From the NCBI GenBank assembly GCA_963795435.1, contig CAWCHV010000009.1:620001-684000 (forward strand): a stretch of 64,000 nt of DNA, written 5' to 3'. The translations under genes were made by a program, and so were the position numbers. How positions within the stretch are numbered: the first letter of the stretch is position 1; every line of letters starts with the position of its first letter. The notes beneath the pieces were generated by a model that searched no databases, was not told where the DNA came from, and was given only the letters and a program-made list of their open reading frames with translations. Positions 51,153-58,763 of this stretch are shown here, piece by piece. This DNA is from JAFKFI01 sp963795435 (GTDB taxonomy: Bacteria > Pseudomonadota > Alphaproteobacteria > Acetobacterales > Acetobacteraceae).

Positions 51153-51368
51153 GTGCGTGCCATCTTCTTGCTGCTCCTGCTCTCGGGATGTGCGGCGATC
51201 GGCAGGCCTCCTGCGGAGGACGCCAGCTCACCAGCCTCTCATCGGAGCGATGAGCACGGCGGCAGCAAAGCCAAGCCGCATTCCGCGGACGATTCAGTTT
51301 CCGGCATCACCATCAATCCGGACCCCCAAACCGTTACGGTTTCCCCCGGCCAAACCAAGCCTAAGTAG
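51153..51368 (+). CDS. Small lipoprotein (71 aa)
   Basis: Starts at GTG 51153 with a strong GAGGAGG site. The signal peptide is short (MRAIFLLLLLSGCAA), and LLLSGC is a good lipobox. The mature part of about 60 residues is Ser/Pro/Asp-rich, ends ITINPDPQTVTVSPGQTKPK and has no recognised fold. It lies between the nadE gene and a duplicated copy of the nadE 3' end, in a region of rearrangement. The lipobox and the ribosome-binding site support expression; function unknown. Confidence 0.65.
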   Translation: MRAIFLLLLLSGCAAIGRPPAEDASSPASHRSDEHGGSKAKPHSADDSVSGITINPDPQTVTVSPGQTKPK

Positions 51369-51395
51369 GTTCCGTGTGGTGGGTGAGCGATCTCA

Positions 51396-51628
51396 GTGGA
51401 GCCGGCGGATGCCTGGTTCCTGTGGCGTCCGCAGTTGCGCGACCCGGACGACGAGTTGGTGCTGGAGGCGGCCGTGAGCGGGCGTGCCGCCGCAATCGTC
51501 ACCTTCAACCGCCGCCACACCATCGCGGCGGGCGGGTCACTGTCGCCGCGCGGGGATTGGCGGGCGCCGTCGGACGGCAGTGCGCGGGTTGGCTGGAGGA
51601 GTTGGAACGGAACGTGCCGGAGGGGTAG
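51396..51628 (+). pseudogene. PIN-domain remnant fused to a duplicated nadE 3' end
   Basis: The frame starts with ADAWFLWRPQLRDPDDELVL and AVSGRAAAIVTFNRRH, which resembles the C-terminal half of PIN-domain toxins (the DPDDE..A..A..IVTFNRR..F pattern). After FNRRHT it runs into IAAGGSLSPRGDWRAPSDG, which is the nadE C-terminal coding sequence, so the two are joined artificially. The nadE copy then loses one base and changes frame. Neither a complete PIN domain nor a start with a good ribosome-binding site is present. Best read as a recombination scar. Confidence 0.6.
51523..51628 (+). repeat. Diverged duplicate of the nadE 3' end
   Basis: About 105 bases match 50956-51061, including CGGAACGTGCCGGAGGGGT before the stop. 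The spacing to the original is 567-568 bases. The copy has scattered substitutions and one lost T (GCGCGGGTT instead of GCGCGGGTTT). With the original it brackets 51062-51522, which carries the small lipoprotein gene and the PIN remnant, so that segment may have arrived by insertion with duplication of the nadE end. Confidence 0.75.
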
Positions 51629-52071
51629 CGTGGGCGCGGCCGAGACCAGTCAAAGCGGCCGGTTTGGTGGTTTCCGGACCCGGACACTCAGCCGTTGGCG
51701 AGAGTATGCTGCTGCTCCTCATTCAGCCTCTCTGGCGTGCGCGGTTGTAAGCGTTTGGACTTCACGGTAACAGCGTCACATGATAACCCGAATCGAAATT
51801 GACGGATTCAAGACATTTGAGAGCTTCGGCCTCGATCTGGAACCCCTTACGGCAGTCGTTGGGCCCAACGCGAGCGGCAAGTCGAACTTGTTCGATGCCC
51901 TCCGGTTTCTTTCTCTCCTTTCCCAGTATGACATTCGGACTGCGATGCAAGGTCTGCGAGGGGAGCCCGAGGAACTCTTCCGACAAGCACCCACGGGAAT
52001 CTGGAGGCTTCTGTGAGGTCGCGCGACACCGAGGTGGCGTCGCGCTCCGAGCGCGAGCTCATTGAAGCCGG

Positions 52072-52086
52072 ATTGAACTGAGCCGC
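52072..52086. repeat. Left terminal inverted repeat of the IS91-like element
   Basis: ATTGAACTGAGCCGC. Its reverse complement matches 54501-54515 at 14 of 15 positions. A GTTC tetranucleotide is present in the repeat on the minus strand, of the kind associated with IS91-type ends. Confidence 0.6.
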
Positions 52087-52345
52087 GGCTGAGGGTGCTA
52101 TGGGCGTTGGATGGCTCGCGCCGTTGCGCATGATGACTGGTGCGGCGTTGCAGGAGCCGCTTGCCGTCGTGGAGAATACGCGGGCGGCCTCAGGATCGGC
52201 GGCGGCCGCTGATGGCTGACGCGCTGGTACGCCGCAGGCGGATCGCAAAGTGGGCGGTTTGTCCGTCATCGGCTCGCACTCGGCGGTGCCGATGCAGAGA
52301 TCGGCGTCGCAGCTTGGTCGGTTCGGCGAGTGGACTGGTCCCCGA

Positions 52346-53542
52346 TCATGAGCTGTCGCACCAGAAGGGCGCGCGTGGCGGCGGCGATCGCGGAAGTGGT
52401 CCGCGCTCCAGCATCGCGCCGCCACAGTCGGGACAGACGTCGAGGGCCTGGCCGGTCAGCCGACGGGTGCGATCGCGGTAGCTCTCCGGCGTTGGCGGCT
52501 CGGGCGTCGGGGCTGCGAGCAAGGCGCGGCATAGCGCCAGCTTCTCGGTGCGGTGGCGGTTGGCGAGGAAGCCGACATGGCGGATGCGGTGGAACCCGTC
52601 AGGTACGGCATGCAGCAGGAACCGGCGGATGAACTCGTCCGCGGGGAGCGTCATGATCTTGATCTTGTCGTGGTGGCGGTAGTCCTTCCAGGTGAAGTCG
52701 ACCTGGCCGTCGGCGAGCCGGGTCAGCCGGCTGTTCGCGAGGGCGACGCGGTGGGTATAGCGGCCGAGATAGGCCAAAACCTGCTCGGGTCCGGCAAACG
52801 GGCGCTTGGCATAGACCACCCATTCGGCGGCCCGCAGCGTATCGAGGCGCCCGGCGAAAGTGCCGGGCTCGGCGAGGGCCGCGAGCGTGCCCGAAAAGCG
52901 CAGCTCGCCGGCGGTGAACGCCGCCTGCAATCGTGCGAGGAACAGCGTTCGGAACCGCCGGGAGAGGACGCGCATGGGAAGCAGAAACCCCGGCCGGCAG
53001 GGGATCCATCGCGTTTGGTCCGGCGAGAGGCCGCCACCCGGGACGATGCAGTGCAGATGCGGGTGGTGGTGCAGGGTCTGCCCCCAGGTATGCAACACGG
53101 TAACCGCGCCGATCTCGGCGCCGAGGTGGCGCGGGTCGGCGGCCACGTCGCGCAGCGCGTCGGCGGCGGCACGGAACAGGATGGCATAGACGACACGCTT
53201 GTTGTGGAACGCGATCTCCGCCGCCGGCGCCGGCAGAGTGAAGACCACGTGATAGTACGGCACCGGCAGCAACTCGGCATGGCGCGCCTCGAGCCACTCG
53301 GCGCGCGCCAGGCCCTGGCACTTCGGGCAGTGCCGGTTGCGGCAGGAGTTGTAGGCGCAGCGGACCAGCCCGCAGTCGCCGCACTGCTCGACGTGGCCGC
53401 CGAGCGCTGGTGTCCGGCAGGCCTCGATCGCCGCCATGACGCGTCGCTCGACGCGGCCGAGATGCGCGCGGTGGCTGCGACAGAACGCCTCACCGTGGCG
53501 GCGGAAAATGTCCGCCACCTCCAGCGCGGGTCGCATCGCCAC
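52346..53542 (-). CDS. IS91 family transposase (HUH/Y2 rolling-circle type)
   Basis: 398 residues. An N-terminal zinc-binding region (QCGDC, RCAYNSC, NRHCPKCQG, about residues 53-77) is followed by the HUH metal motif H162-L-H164 (HHHPHLHCIVPGG) and the twin tyrosines Y258-LGR-Y262 (AYLGRYTHRVAL). This is the replication-initiator-like transposase that moves single strands by rolling-circle transposition. A C-terminal zinc pair (VCPDCGG) is present. It lies 3 bases after the recombinase gene. Motifs are intact, so the element may still be active. Confidence 0.93.
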   Translation of the reverse strand: MAMRPALEVADIFRRHGEAFCRSHRAHLGRVERRVMAAIEACRTPALGGHVEQCGDCGLVRCAYNSCRNRHCPKCQGLARAEWLEARHAELLPVPYYHVVFTLPAPAAEIAFHNKRVVYAILFRAAADALRDVAADPRHLGAEIGAVTVLHTWGQTLHHHPHLHCIVPGGGLSPDQTRWIPCRPGFLLPMRVLSRRFRTLFLARLQAAFTAGELRFSGTLAALAEPGTFAGRLDTLRAAEWVVYAKRPFAGPEQVLAYLGRYTHRVALANSRLTRLADGQVDFTWKDYRHHDKIKIMTLPADEFIRRFLLHAVPDGFHRIRHVGFLANRHRTEKLALCRALLAAPTPEPPTPESYRDRTRRLTGQALDVCPDCGGAMLERGPLPRSPPPRAPFWCDSS

Positions 53543-53545
53543 GCC

Positions 53546-54406
53546 TCAGGGCGGCGGGGTGACCTCCAGCCGCAGCCGATCGAGCGGGCTTGGCGTCCGA
53601 CCGATGGTGCTGGTTGCCACATGCGTGTAGCGCGCCGTGGTGTGCAGGCTGCTATGGCCGAGCAGTGCCTGGATGATGCGGATGTCGGTGCCGCTCTCCA
53701 GCAGATGGGTGGCGAAGCTGTGGCGCAGGGTATGCACGGTGACCCGCTTGGCGAGCCCCGACGCCGCGCACGCCGAACGGCAGGCCGCGTGCAGCACGAC
53801 GGGATGGATCGAATGCTCGCCGTCGCGGCTGGGAAACAGCCACTGCATGGGCCGCGCGATGCGCCAATACGAGCGCAGGATCCCGAGCAGCTGCGGCGAC
53901 AGCATGGCATAGCGGTCGCGACCTCCCTTGCCCTGCTCGATACGGATGACCATGCGGTTGCTGTCGATATCGGCGACCTTGAGGCTCGCCGCCTCGGACG
54001 CGCGCAGTCCGGCCGCATAGGCCGTGGTCAGCGCCGCGCGAGCCTTCAGGCTCGGCACCGCTTCCAGAAAGCGCACGACTTCGTCGGCGCTCAGCACCAC
54101 CGGCAGCTTCTGCGGCTCACGAGCATGCGGGATCCGCTCCGGCAGGTCCGCCTGTTTGAGCGTCACGCCGTACAAAAAGCGAAGGGCGCAGACGGTCTGG
54201 TTCAGCGCCGGCCACGATATCCCGCCGGCCACGAGATGAACCTGGAACGTGCGGACGTCTTCAAGATCGAGCCGGTCGGGAGAGCGGCCGAAGAAGCGAC
54301 CGAACTTGGCGACGGCGTGCACATACGATCGTTGAGTCGCCGGCGACAGATTGCGGACCGTCATGTCCTCGATCATGCGGCGGCGCAGCGGGCTCATCTC
54401 GGCCAT
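53546..54406 (-). CDS. Tyrosine recombinase/integrase of the IS91-like element
   Basis: About 286 residues from ATG 54406, which has GGGAGA upstream; ATG 54445 is an in-frame alternative. The N-terminal SAM-like core-binding domain (NLSPATQRSYVHAVAKFGRF) precedes the catalytic domain with Arg in AAGLRASEAASL, H-x-x-R in VHTLRHSFATHLLESG, and LGHSSLHTTARYTHV with the nucleophile Tyr. Recombinase plus HUH transposase pairs are a known form of IS91-type elements. No phage genes are nearby, so it is not a prophage integrase. Confidence 0.93.
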   Translation of the reverse strand: MAEMSPLRRRMIEDMTVRNLSPATQRSYVHAVAKFGRFFGRSPDRLDLEDVRTFQVHLVAGGISWPALNQTVCALRFLYGVTLKQADLPERIPHAREPQKLPVVLSADEVVRFLEAVPSLKARAALTTAYAAGLRASEAASLKVADIDSNRMVIRIEQGKGGRDRYAMLSPQLLGILRSYWRIARPMQWLFPSRDGEHSIHPVVLHAACRSACAASGLAKRVTVHTLRHSFATHLLESGTDIRIIQALLGHSSLHTTARYTHVATSTIGRTPSPLDRLRLEVTPPP

Positions 54407-54500
54407 CGGGGATCTCCCGGCTCGGGTTGGGGTGCAGCACCCCAAACCCTCGCAGACGAAGACCTCGCGCCCCGCTCCCGCAGACCGCCTTGCCGCGTCA

Positions 54501-54515
54501 GCGGCTTAGTTCAAT
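54501..54515. repeat. Right terminal inverted repeat of the IS91-like element
   Basis: GCGGCTTAGTTCAAT, the partner of 52072-52086 with one mismatch. It ends inside the right AATCT copy, immediately before the ATPase sequence resumes. Confidence 0.6.
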
Positions 54516-55576
54516 CTCCGACTGCATGTCCTTTGCGGTCGAGGTGCTCCTCGGTCGAAAGGGGGTTGACGCATTCGGAACGAATTATGAAATCCCAGCG
54601 CAGCGTCTTCGTTACGAGCTGAAACTGGCTCTAACCCAAACGCCCGACGGTACGCCGAAGGGCATCTTCGTCCGGGACGAAAGTTGCTACCCGATTGCAA
54701 AGAGGGATGACCGCGCCACTTACCTGCGCGATCCAAAGTTCAAGTTGAGCTATAATGCTCGCGTCGCCCCATTCATCAGACGGAGCGATGGGGGCGACGC
54801 TATATTGGTACGGCAAGACGGCCGTCAAAAACACGGTCGCCCAGTAACACTTTCTCTTAAAGAAGCGTCTGGTACCGCGCTCTCTACCATTACGACTGCG
54901 GAATTCCCGCATCTTTACGCGCTTCGAGAGACACTATCAAGCATAAGATTTCTCGAAATAAACCCTCGAGCGGCAAGGAATGCAAACGATCGCTTTGAGG
55001 ACAGTGTCCTAAAGCCTGATGCATCGAATCTGGCGGCAGTTCTGGCGAATTTGAAGGAAGAAACTGCAGAAGAATTACGCCCTGACGGTGTGCTTTCCGA
55101 CATCTCAGCCGATCTCTCGTCGCTTATTCCTTCTGTTAGGCGTCTTGAAATTCGAAACGATCCGAATCAGAGGCAATATTCCTTTAGCTTAGAGTTTAGT
55201 GGTGATATAATCTTTAGTTCAAGAGTTATATCGGACGGCACACTAAGGCTTTTAGCCTTATTGACGGTTCTAAACGATCCAGCAAGGCGGGGCACGTGGA
55301 GTTTCTTCGGGGCGCCGCGAGCATTTCGACTGATCCAGAAATTCCGTCCTTTCAAATCCTGCTTAATACTCACCCACCGAAAGTCATGGCCGCACTGCAT
55401 GACCGAGAAATTGTGGCGGCCGATAGTGTGATCAGCATAGATCCTGCAACTCGGATTCGCTCGACAAAGACACGGATGCGCACTGGTATTCAATCGACGG
55501 GCGATCTTTTTAACCCGGAGACACATCTTTCCAGATCCGAGGTCGAACGCTTGCTCCAGAATCTAACCGACGCCGC

Positions 55577-56224
55577 ATGACTTATGTGAGCTGGGCGGCC
55601 CTCTACGAGGGCGGAACGGATCAGGCGTATTTTGATCTGCTAATTCCGCGGGTTATGGAAGATATCGTCATGCTTCAGGGAATCAGACACTCGACGATTC
55701 CCCCTGCTCCAGCTCTCGTTCTGCGTCGACGGAGGGTCGAAGAGGTCGCCCAGGAAGCTTGCAACGCGAGAGATGCGTTTCAGCTGATATTTATCCATGC
55801 TGATACGGGAGGCCGCAATCTCGAAGCCGGTTTGGGCGGCCGATCAATCCGCTTCTGTGAAGCCATGCTCGCCCTTTGTCGCTGGCCTCTTGCTCGGTGC
55901 GTTGCGATCTTACCTCGTCGTGAGACGGAGGCCTGGGTCCTTGCTGACCCTCAGGCAGTTATAGGGGCCCTCGGGTACCTTGGTTCACCTCACTGTCTCG
56001 GATTACCTACCGATGGAGGTGAGGCCGAGCAGTTGGGTGATCCAAAGGCCGTCTTAGCAGCCGCAGTCCGACAAATACGCGGCAGACGCCGGCCAGCTAA
56101 CGTCCAGCAGATTTTCCCGGCAATCGCTCAACGGCAATCTCTGGCCAACCTGCGCCGAGCGAAGTCATTCATCGAGTTTGAGGATGGCCTCCGAGTAGCC
56201 CTCGCAAAACTTGGGTGCATCTGA
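55577..56224 (+). CDS. DUF4276/TOPRIM-like protein, partner of the AAA ATPase
   Basis: 215 residues. The ATG overlaps the ATPase stop (ATGA, 55577-55580). LYEGGTDQAYFDLLIPRVM matches the acidic EGxT(E/D) start of DUF4276-type TOPRIM-like proteins, and FIHADTGGRN gives the next acidic cluster; ETEAWVLADPQAV follows as in this family. ABC-type ATPase plus such a nuclease-like partner is a recurrent defence layout (as in AbiL-like or RloAB-like systems; exact class not assigned). The gene is intact while the ATPase is broken, so it may be inactive or newly free. Codons are lower in GC than the chromosome. Confidence 0.75.
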   Translation: MTYVSWAALYEGGTDQAYFDLLIPRVMEDIVMLQGIRHSTIPPAPALVLRRRRVEEVAQEACNARDAFQLIFIHADTGGRNLEAGLGGRSIRFCEAMLALCRWPLARCVAILPRRETEAWVLADPQAVIGALGYLGSPHCLGLPTDGGEAEQLGDPKAVLAAAVRQIRGRRRPANVQQIFPAIAQRQSLANLRRAKSFIEFEDGLRVALAKLGCI

Positions 56225-56253
56225 GAACTGCTGTCCGACGTGAATACTTGGCC

Positions 56254-57081
56254 TCAACTCCTAGGCGGTGGCAGCGGCTGGGACTGCACCGGCCCGCGTG
56301 GCTGCGCGGCGGGGGGCGGCGCGAGTTGCATCGGCTGCTGCTGCGGCGCGTATTGTGCTGGCGGTGGGGTCTGCGCCGCGACGGCGGGGCCGGGGGTGCC
56401 GTAGCGGGTGAGCATCTCGCGCAACGGGTCCGCACCCGGATTGCGGGCCTGCATCAGCATCACGATCTGCCGGGCGGCGAGGGGCTGGCCGTAATAGGCC
56501 TGGTTGTAGTCGGTGCGGGACTTCATCAGGCTGCCCTGCAACGCGACGCCGGCGAACAGGCCGCGGCTCTCCGCCGCGACCACGATGTCGGCGCCGAGTG
56601 CCGCCGTGGTCGCACCCTCCACCCCGGCGCCGAGCGAGACGAAGGCGACCGAGGCGTCGGCGCCGAGCTTAAACTGGCTGTCCATCACCGCCGACATGCC
56701 CTTGTCGGTGAGGATCATCATCATTATCGCGCTGTCCTGGATGCCGATCTGAAAGCCGGCGCTGCCGCTGCCCATGCCGTAAAAGGCGGGATACGACCAG
56801 CCGCCCGCCGCGTCGCGGCCGACCAGCACGCAGTCGGAGCCGGAGCCGCCGAAGATGAAGGCGATGCGCAGCACCTGCGGGCAGATCATCACCCCCTTGG
56901 CGCGGCGCAGCAGCGAGGGCGGGTCGTTGGGCGTCGCCTTGCTCATCAGATCCTGCACGGTGAGCGTCGCGCGGTCGACCAGCGACTGCTGCTCCATCTG
57001 CGCGCGGGCGGCAACCGGCATCCAGGCGAGCAGGGCGCCCAGGGCCGCGCCCCAGATGGCGCGCGGGAGAAAACGGATCAT
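56254..57081 (-). CDS. SYLF (Ysc84) domain lipid-binding exported protein
   Basis: 275 residues. A signal peptide (AIWGAALGALLAWMPVAARA) precedes a SYLF domain (about residues 30-215) with LLRRAKGVMICPQVLRIAFI, GGSGSDCVLVGRD, GIQDSAIMMMILTDKGM and FVSLGAGVEGATTAALGADI. The last 50 residues are a Pro/Gln-rich tail. SYLF proteins bind phosphoinositide-like lipids in eukaryotes; bacterial members are exported with unknown role. Convergent with the DUF4276 gene, 29 bases apart. Confidence 0.92.
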   Translation of the reverse strand: MIRFLPRAIWGAALGALLAWMPVAARAQMEQQSLVDRATLTVQDLMSKATPNDPPSLLRRAKGVMICPQVLRIAFIFGGSGSDCVLVGRDAAGGWSYPAFYGMGSGSAGFQIGIQDSAIMMMILTDKGMSAVMDSQFKLGADASVAFVSLGAGVEGATTAALGADIVVAAESRGLFAGVALQGSLMKSRTDYNQAYYGQPLAARQIVMLMQARNPGADPLREMLTRYGTPGPAVAAQTPPPAQYAPQQQPMQLAPPPAAQPRGPVQSQPLPPPRS

Positions 57082-57097
57082 CGGCGGACTCCTGTGG

Positions 57098-57718
57098 TCA
57101 GTAACCGGGCAGCTCGTTGACGCACACGACTCTCCACCCTTCGGGAGTCCGCTCGATTCGTGTCAACGAGAGGTTCTGCACGCTTAGGTGAAGCGCGTTG
57201 TCGGGGCCGATGTCGAGCGCGTGGGCGACGGCGGCGCGGATCGCGCCGCCATGCGCGACCGCGACGATTTCCTCGCCGGCGTGCCGGTCGGCCAGCCGCT
57301 CGAGGCAGGCGCCGACACGCAGGATCACGTCGGACATGCTCTCCCCGCCGGGCGGGCGCTCGCGGCCGCCATGCGGCCAGAACGGGTGCGCCGGCATGGT
57401 GAGGCGCGCGGGCAGCTCCTCGTGCGGCAGGCCCTGCCACTCCCCGAGCCCCTGCTCGATCAGGTCGGGTTCTTCCGCCAGCGCCGTCGCGGGATAGCCG
57501 GCGGCGAAGATCGCCTCCGCCGTGCGCCAGGTGCGCGACAGGGGGGTGACGATCCACGACGCGGGGCGCGGCAGGCGGCGGGCGAGGCCGGCGTACATCG
57601 GCTGCTGCTCGATCAGGCTGGTCGGGCAAAGCTCCACGTCCATCGTGCCGTAGAGCACGGCGCGGGCGTTCTCCTCGACGATGGCGTGGCGGATCAGCCA
57701 GAAGGAGGTGGTGCTCAT
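57098..57718 (-). CDS. Histidine phosphatase family protein (phosphoglycerate mutase-like)
   Basis: 206 residues. The catalytic His is H11 in FWLIRHAIVEENAR. VTPLSRTWRTAEAI and EQGLGEWQG are the following conserved blocks, and VAVAHGGAIRAAV supplies the second active-site His. Small enzymes of this type remove phosphate from sugar phosphates or nucleotides such as alpha-ribazole phosphate; the substrate here is open. The gene begins 8 bases after the ABC permease gene, so they are probably co-transcribed. Confidence 0.92.
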   Translation of the reverse strand: MSTTSFWLIRHAIVEENARAVLYGTMDVELCPTSLIEQQPMYAGLARRLPRPASWIVTPLSRTWRTAEAIFAAGYPATALAEEPDLIEQGLGEWQGLPHEELPARLTMPAHPFWPHGGRERPPGGESMSDVILRVGACLERLADRHAGEEIVAVAHGGAIRAAVAHALDIGPDNALHLSVQNLSLTRIERTPEGWRVVCVNELPGY

Positions 57719-57726
57719 CGCGTCGC

Positions 57727-58530
57727 TCACTCGCCGATGCTGAGCAGCGCGCCGCGCTCGCGGGCGGCGCGGAACTGGCCGGCGAACAGCAGGGCGGCGG
57801 CGACCATCCAGACGCCGTTGAGCGCGAACGCGGCCGCGAGATGGCCCCAGGCGATCGTTCCGGTGAGCATCGCGGCGCGCATTCCCTCGAACACATGCGC
57901 CGACGGCAGCGCCAGCGCGACCGGCCGCACCCAGACGGGCAGCACCGAGACGGGATAGAACACCGCCGAGAACGGCGTAAGCCCGAACAGCACCGACCAG
58001 GCCAGCGCCTCCGCCCCGGCGCCGTGGCGCAGGATCAGCGACACCACGCCGAGCGCCACCCACCAGCCCATGATGAGCAGGTTGGCGAAGAACAGCACGA
58101 GGATCGGGCCGAGCGCGAACAGGTTGAAGGCGTAGAACACCCAGGCGAGCAGGATCGCCGGCGCGAGGCCGATCGCGGTGCGGATCACCGAGATGGCGAT
58201 GAGTGCCGCGACCAGCTCGCGCGGGCGCAGCGGGCTCACGAACACGTGGCCGAGATTGCGCGACCAGATTTCTTCCATGAAGGAGATCGCGACGCCCATC
58301 TGGCTGCGCAGCGCCACCTCCCACAGCAGCACCCCGCCGAGCAGCAGCCCCGCCGCGAAGGTGACGCCGGTGCCGGCGCGGGCAGCAAGGAAGGACGCGG
58401 TGAAGCCCCAGATGCACATCTGCAACGTGGGCCAGTAGGCCAGCTCCAGCAGGCGCGGCCAGGAACGGCGATAGAGGGTCAGGTGGCGATACATCATCGC
58501 CCAGACGCGGCGGAGGGCGGGCGATCCCAT
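57727..58530 (-). CDS. ABC-2 type transporter permease
   Basis: 267 residues from ATG 58530, six membrane helices. YRRSWPRLLELAYWPTLQMC near the start and SPLRPRELVAALIAISVIRT and the late LPSAHVFEGMRA block fit the ABC-2 superfamily of export permeases. A partner ATPase would be expected next to it, but none lies within the window nearby; on the minus strand it is preceded by degenerate palindromic repeats and followed by a phosphatase. The substrate is unknown. The in-frame extension to 58758 runs through the repeats and was rejected. Confidence 0.88.
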   Translation of the reverse strand: MGSPALRRVWAMMYRHLTLYRRSWPRLLELAYWPTLQMCIWGFTASFLAARAGTGVTFAAGLLLGGVLLWEVALRSQMGVAISFMEEIWSRNLGHVFVSPLRPRELVAALIAISVIRTAIGLAPAILLAWVFYAFNLFALGPILVLFFANLLIMGWWVALGVVSLILRHGAGAEALAWSVLFGLTPFSAVFYPVSVLPVWVRPVALALPSAHVFEGMRAAMLTGTIAWGHLAAAFALNGVWMVAAALLFAGQFRAARERGALLSIGE

Positions 58531-58535
58531 CCTAT

Positions 58536-58725
58536 CACCCCGGCCCTTGGTCTGCTCTTCCCAGCCCAAGCCCCTCGGCAGGGGAGAGGGAGAAGGAAGC
58601 CCTCTGGCCCTTGGGTTTCGCCTGGTTGCGCCCATCACCCCACCCAATCCAAACCCCGCCGAAGCGGGAGACGGAGAAGAATAACCCTCTCCCCCGCCGG
58701 GGGGAGAGGGCTGGGTGAGGGATTG
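58536..58725. repeat. Two degenerate CTCTCCCC/GGGGAGAG palindromic repeats
   Basis: CCCTCTCCCCC near 58685-58695 faces GGGGGAGAGGG near 58700-58710, followed by CTGGGTGAGGGA. A second, more eroded copy occupies about 58536-58638 (CCCTCGGCAGGGGAGAGGGAGAAGG). Same family as in waaA, ileS and 20044-20134. It fills the gap between the repeat-rich periplasmic protein gene and the ABC permease gene. Confidence 0.7.
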
Positions 58726-58763
58726 CCCGGATGAGCGCCGATCCGGGCATTTCGACACTCCGA

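Larger units (their letters stand above)
52003..54517 (-). mobile_element. IS91-like element with tyrosine recombinase and HUH transposase
   Basis: Two minus-strand genes (recombinase then transposase) are inserted in the ATPase gene. AATCT occurs at both borders (51998-52002 and 54513-54517); deleting the 2515 bases between restores the ATPase frame (PTG-ISDC-MSFAVE). An imperfect 15-bp inverted repeat (52072-52086 and 54501-54515, 14 of 15 matching) marks likely element ends, which leaves about 69 bases at the left (52003-52071) of unclear origin. Classical IS91 elements make no target duplication, so the AATCT pair may be a coincidence, since the right copy overlaps the repeat. Bases 52087-52345 between the left end and the transposase stop hold no supported gene. 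Confidence 0.75.
51780..55580 (+). pseudogene. AAA/ABC-type (AAA_21) ATPase gene interrupted by a mobile element and missing Walker B
   Basis: The start MITRIEIDGFKTFESFGLDL and the P-loop GPNASGKSN (K34) at 51780-52002 are followed by the inserted element. The gene resumes at 54518 with MSFAVEVLLGRKGVDAFGTN and runs to SRVISDGTLRLLALLTVLND near 55285 (signature and D-loop region). There the expected Walker B segment (normally a CFEEPENGIHEGR-type stretch) is absent: RRGT joins directly to a shifted frame reading VEFLRGAASIS..LLNTHPPKVMAAL, which ends at 55580. So the gene has an insertion plus a deletion with frameshift. The codon use is markedly less GC-rich than the chromosome, a sign of transfer. 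Its downstream partner overlaps it as ATGA, the usual layout of ATPase plus TOPRIM-like defence pairs. Confidence 0.8.

Noticed and set aside
53546..54406. Prophage integrase
   Set aside because: It is paired directly with an HUH transposase between inverted repeats; no phage structural genes or tRNA attachment site are nearby.
52553..54622. 689-residue plus-strand frame across the mobile element
   Set aside because: Antisense to both the transposase and the recombinase.
58536..58725. CRISPR array
   Set aside because: The repeats are few, palindromic and irregularly spaced, without uniform spacers or cas genes; they belong to the CTCTCCCC family.
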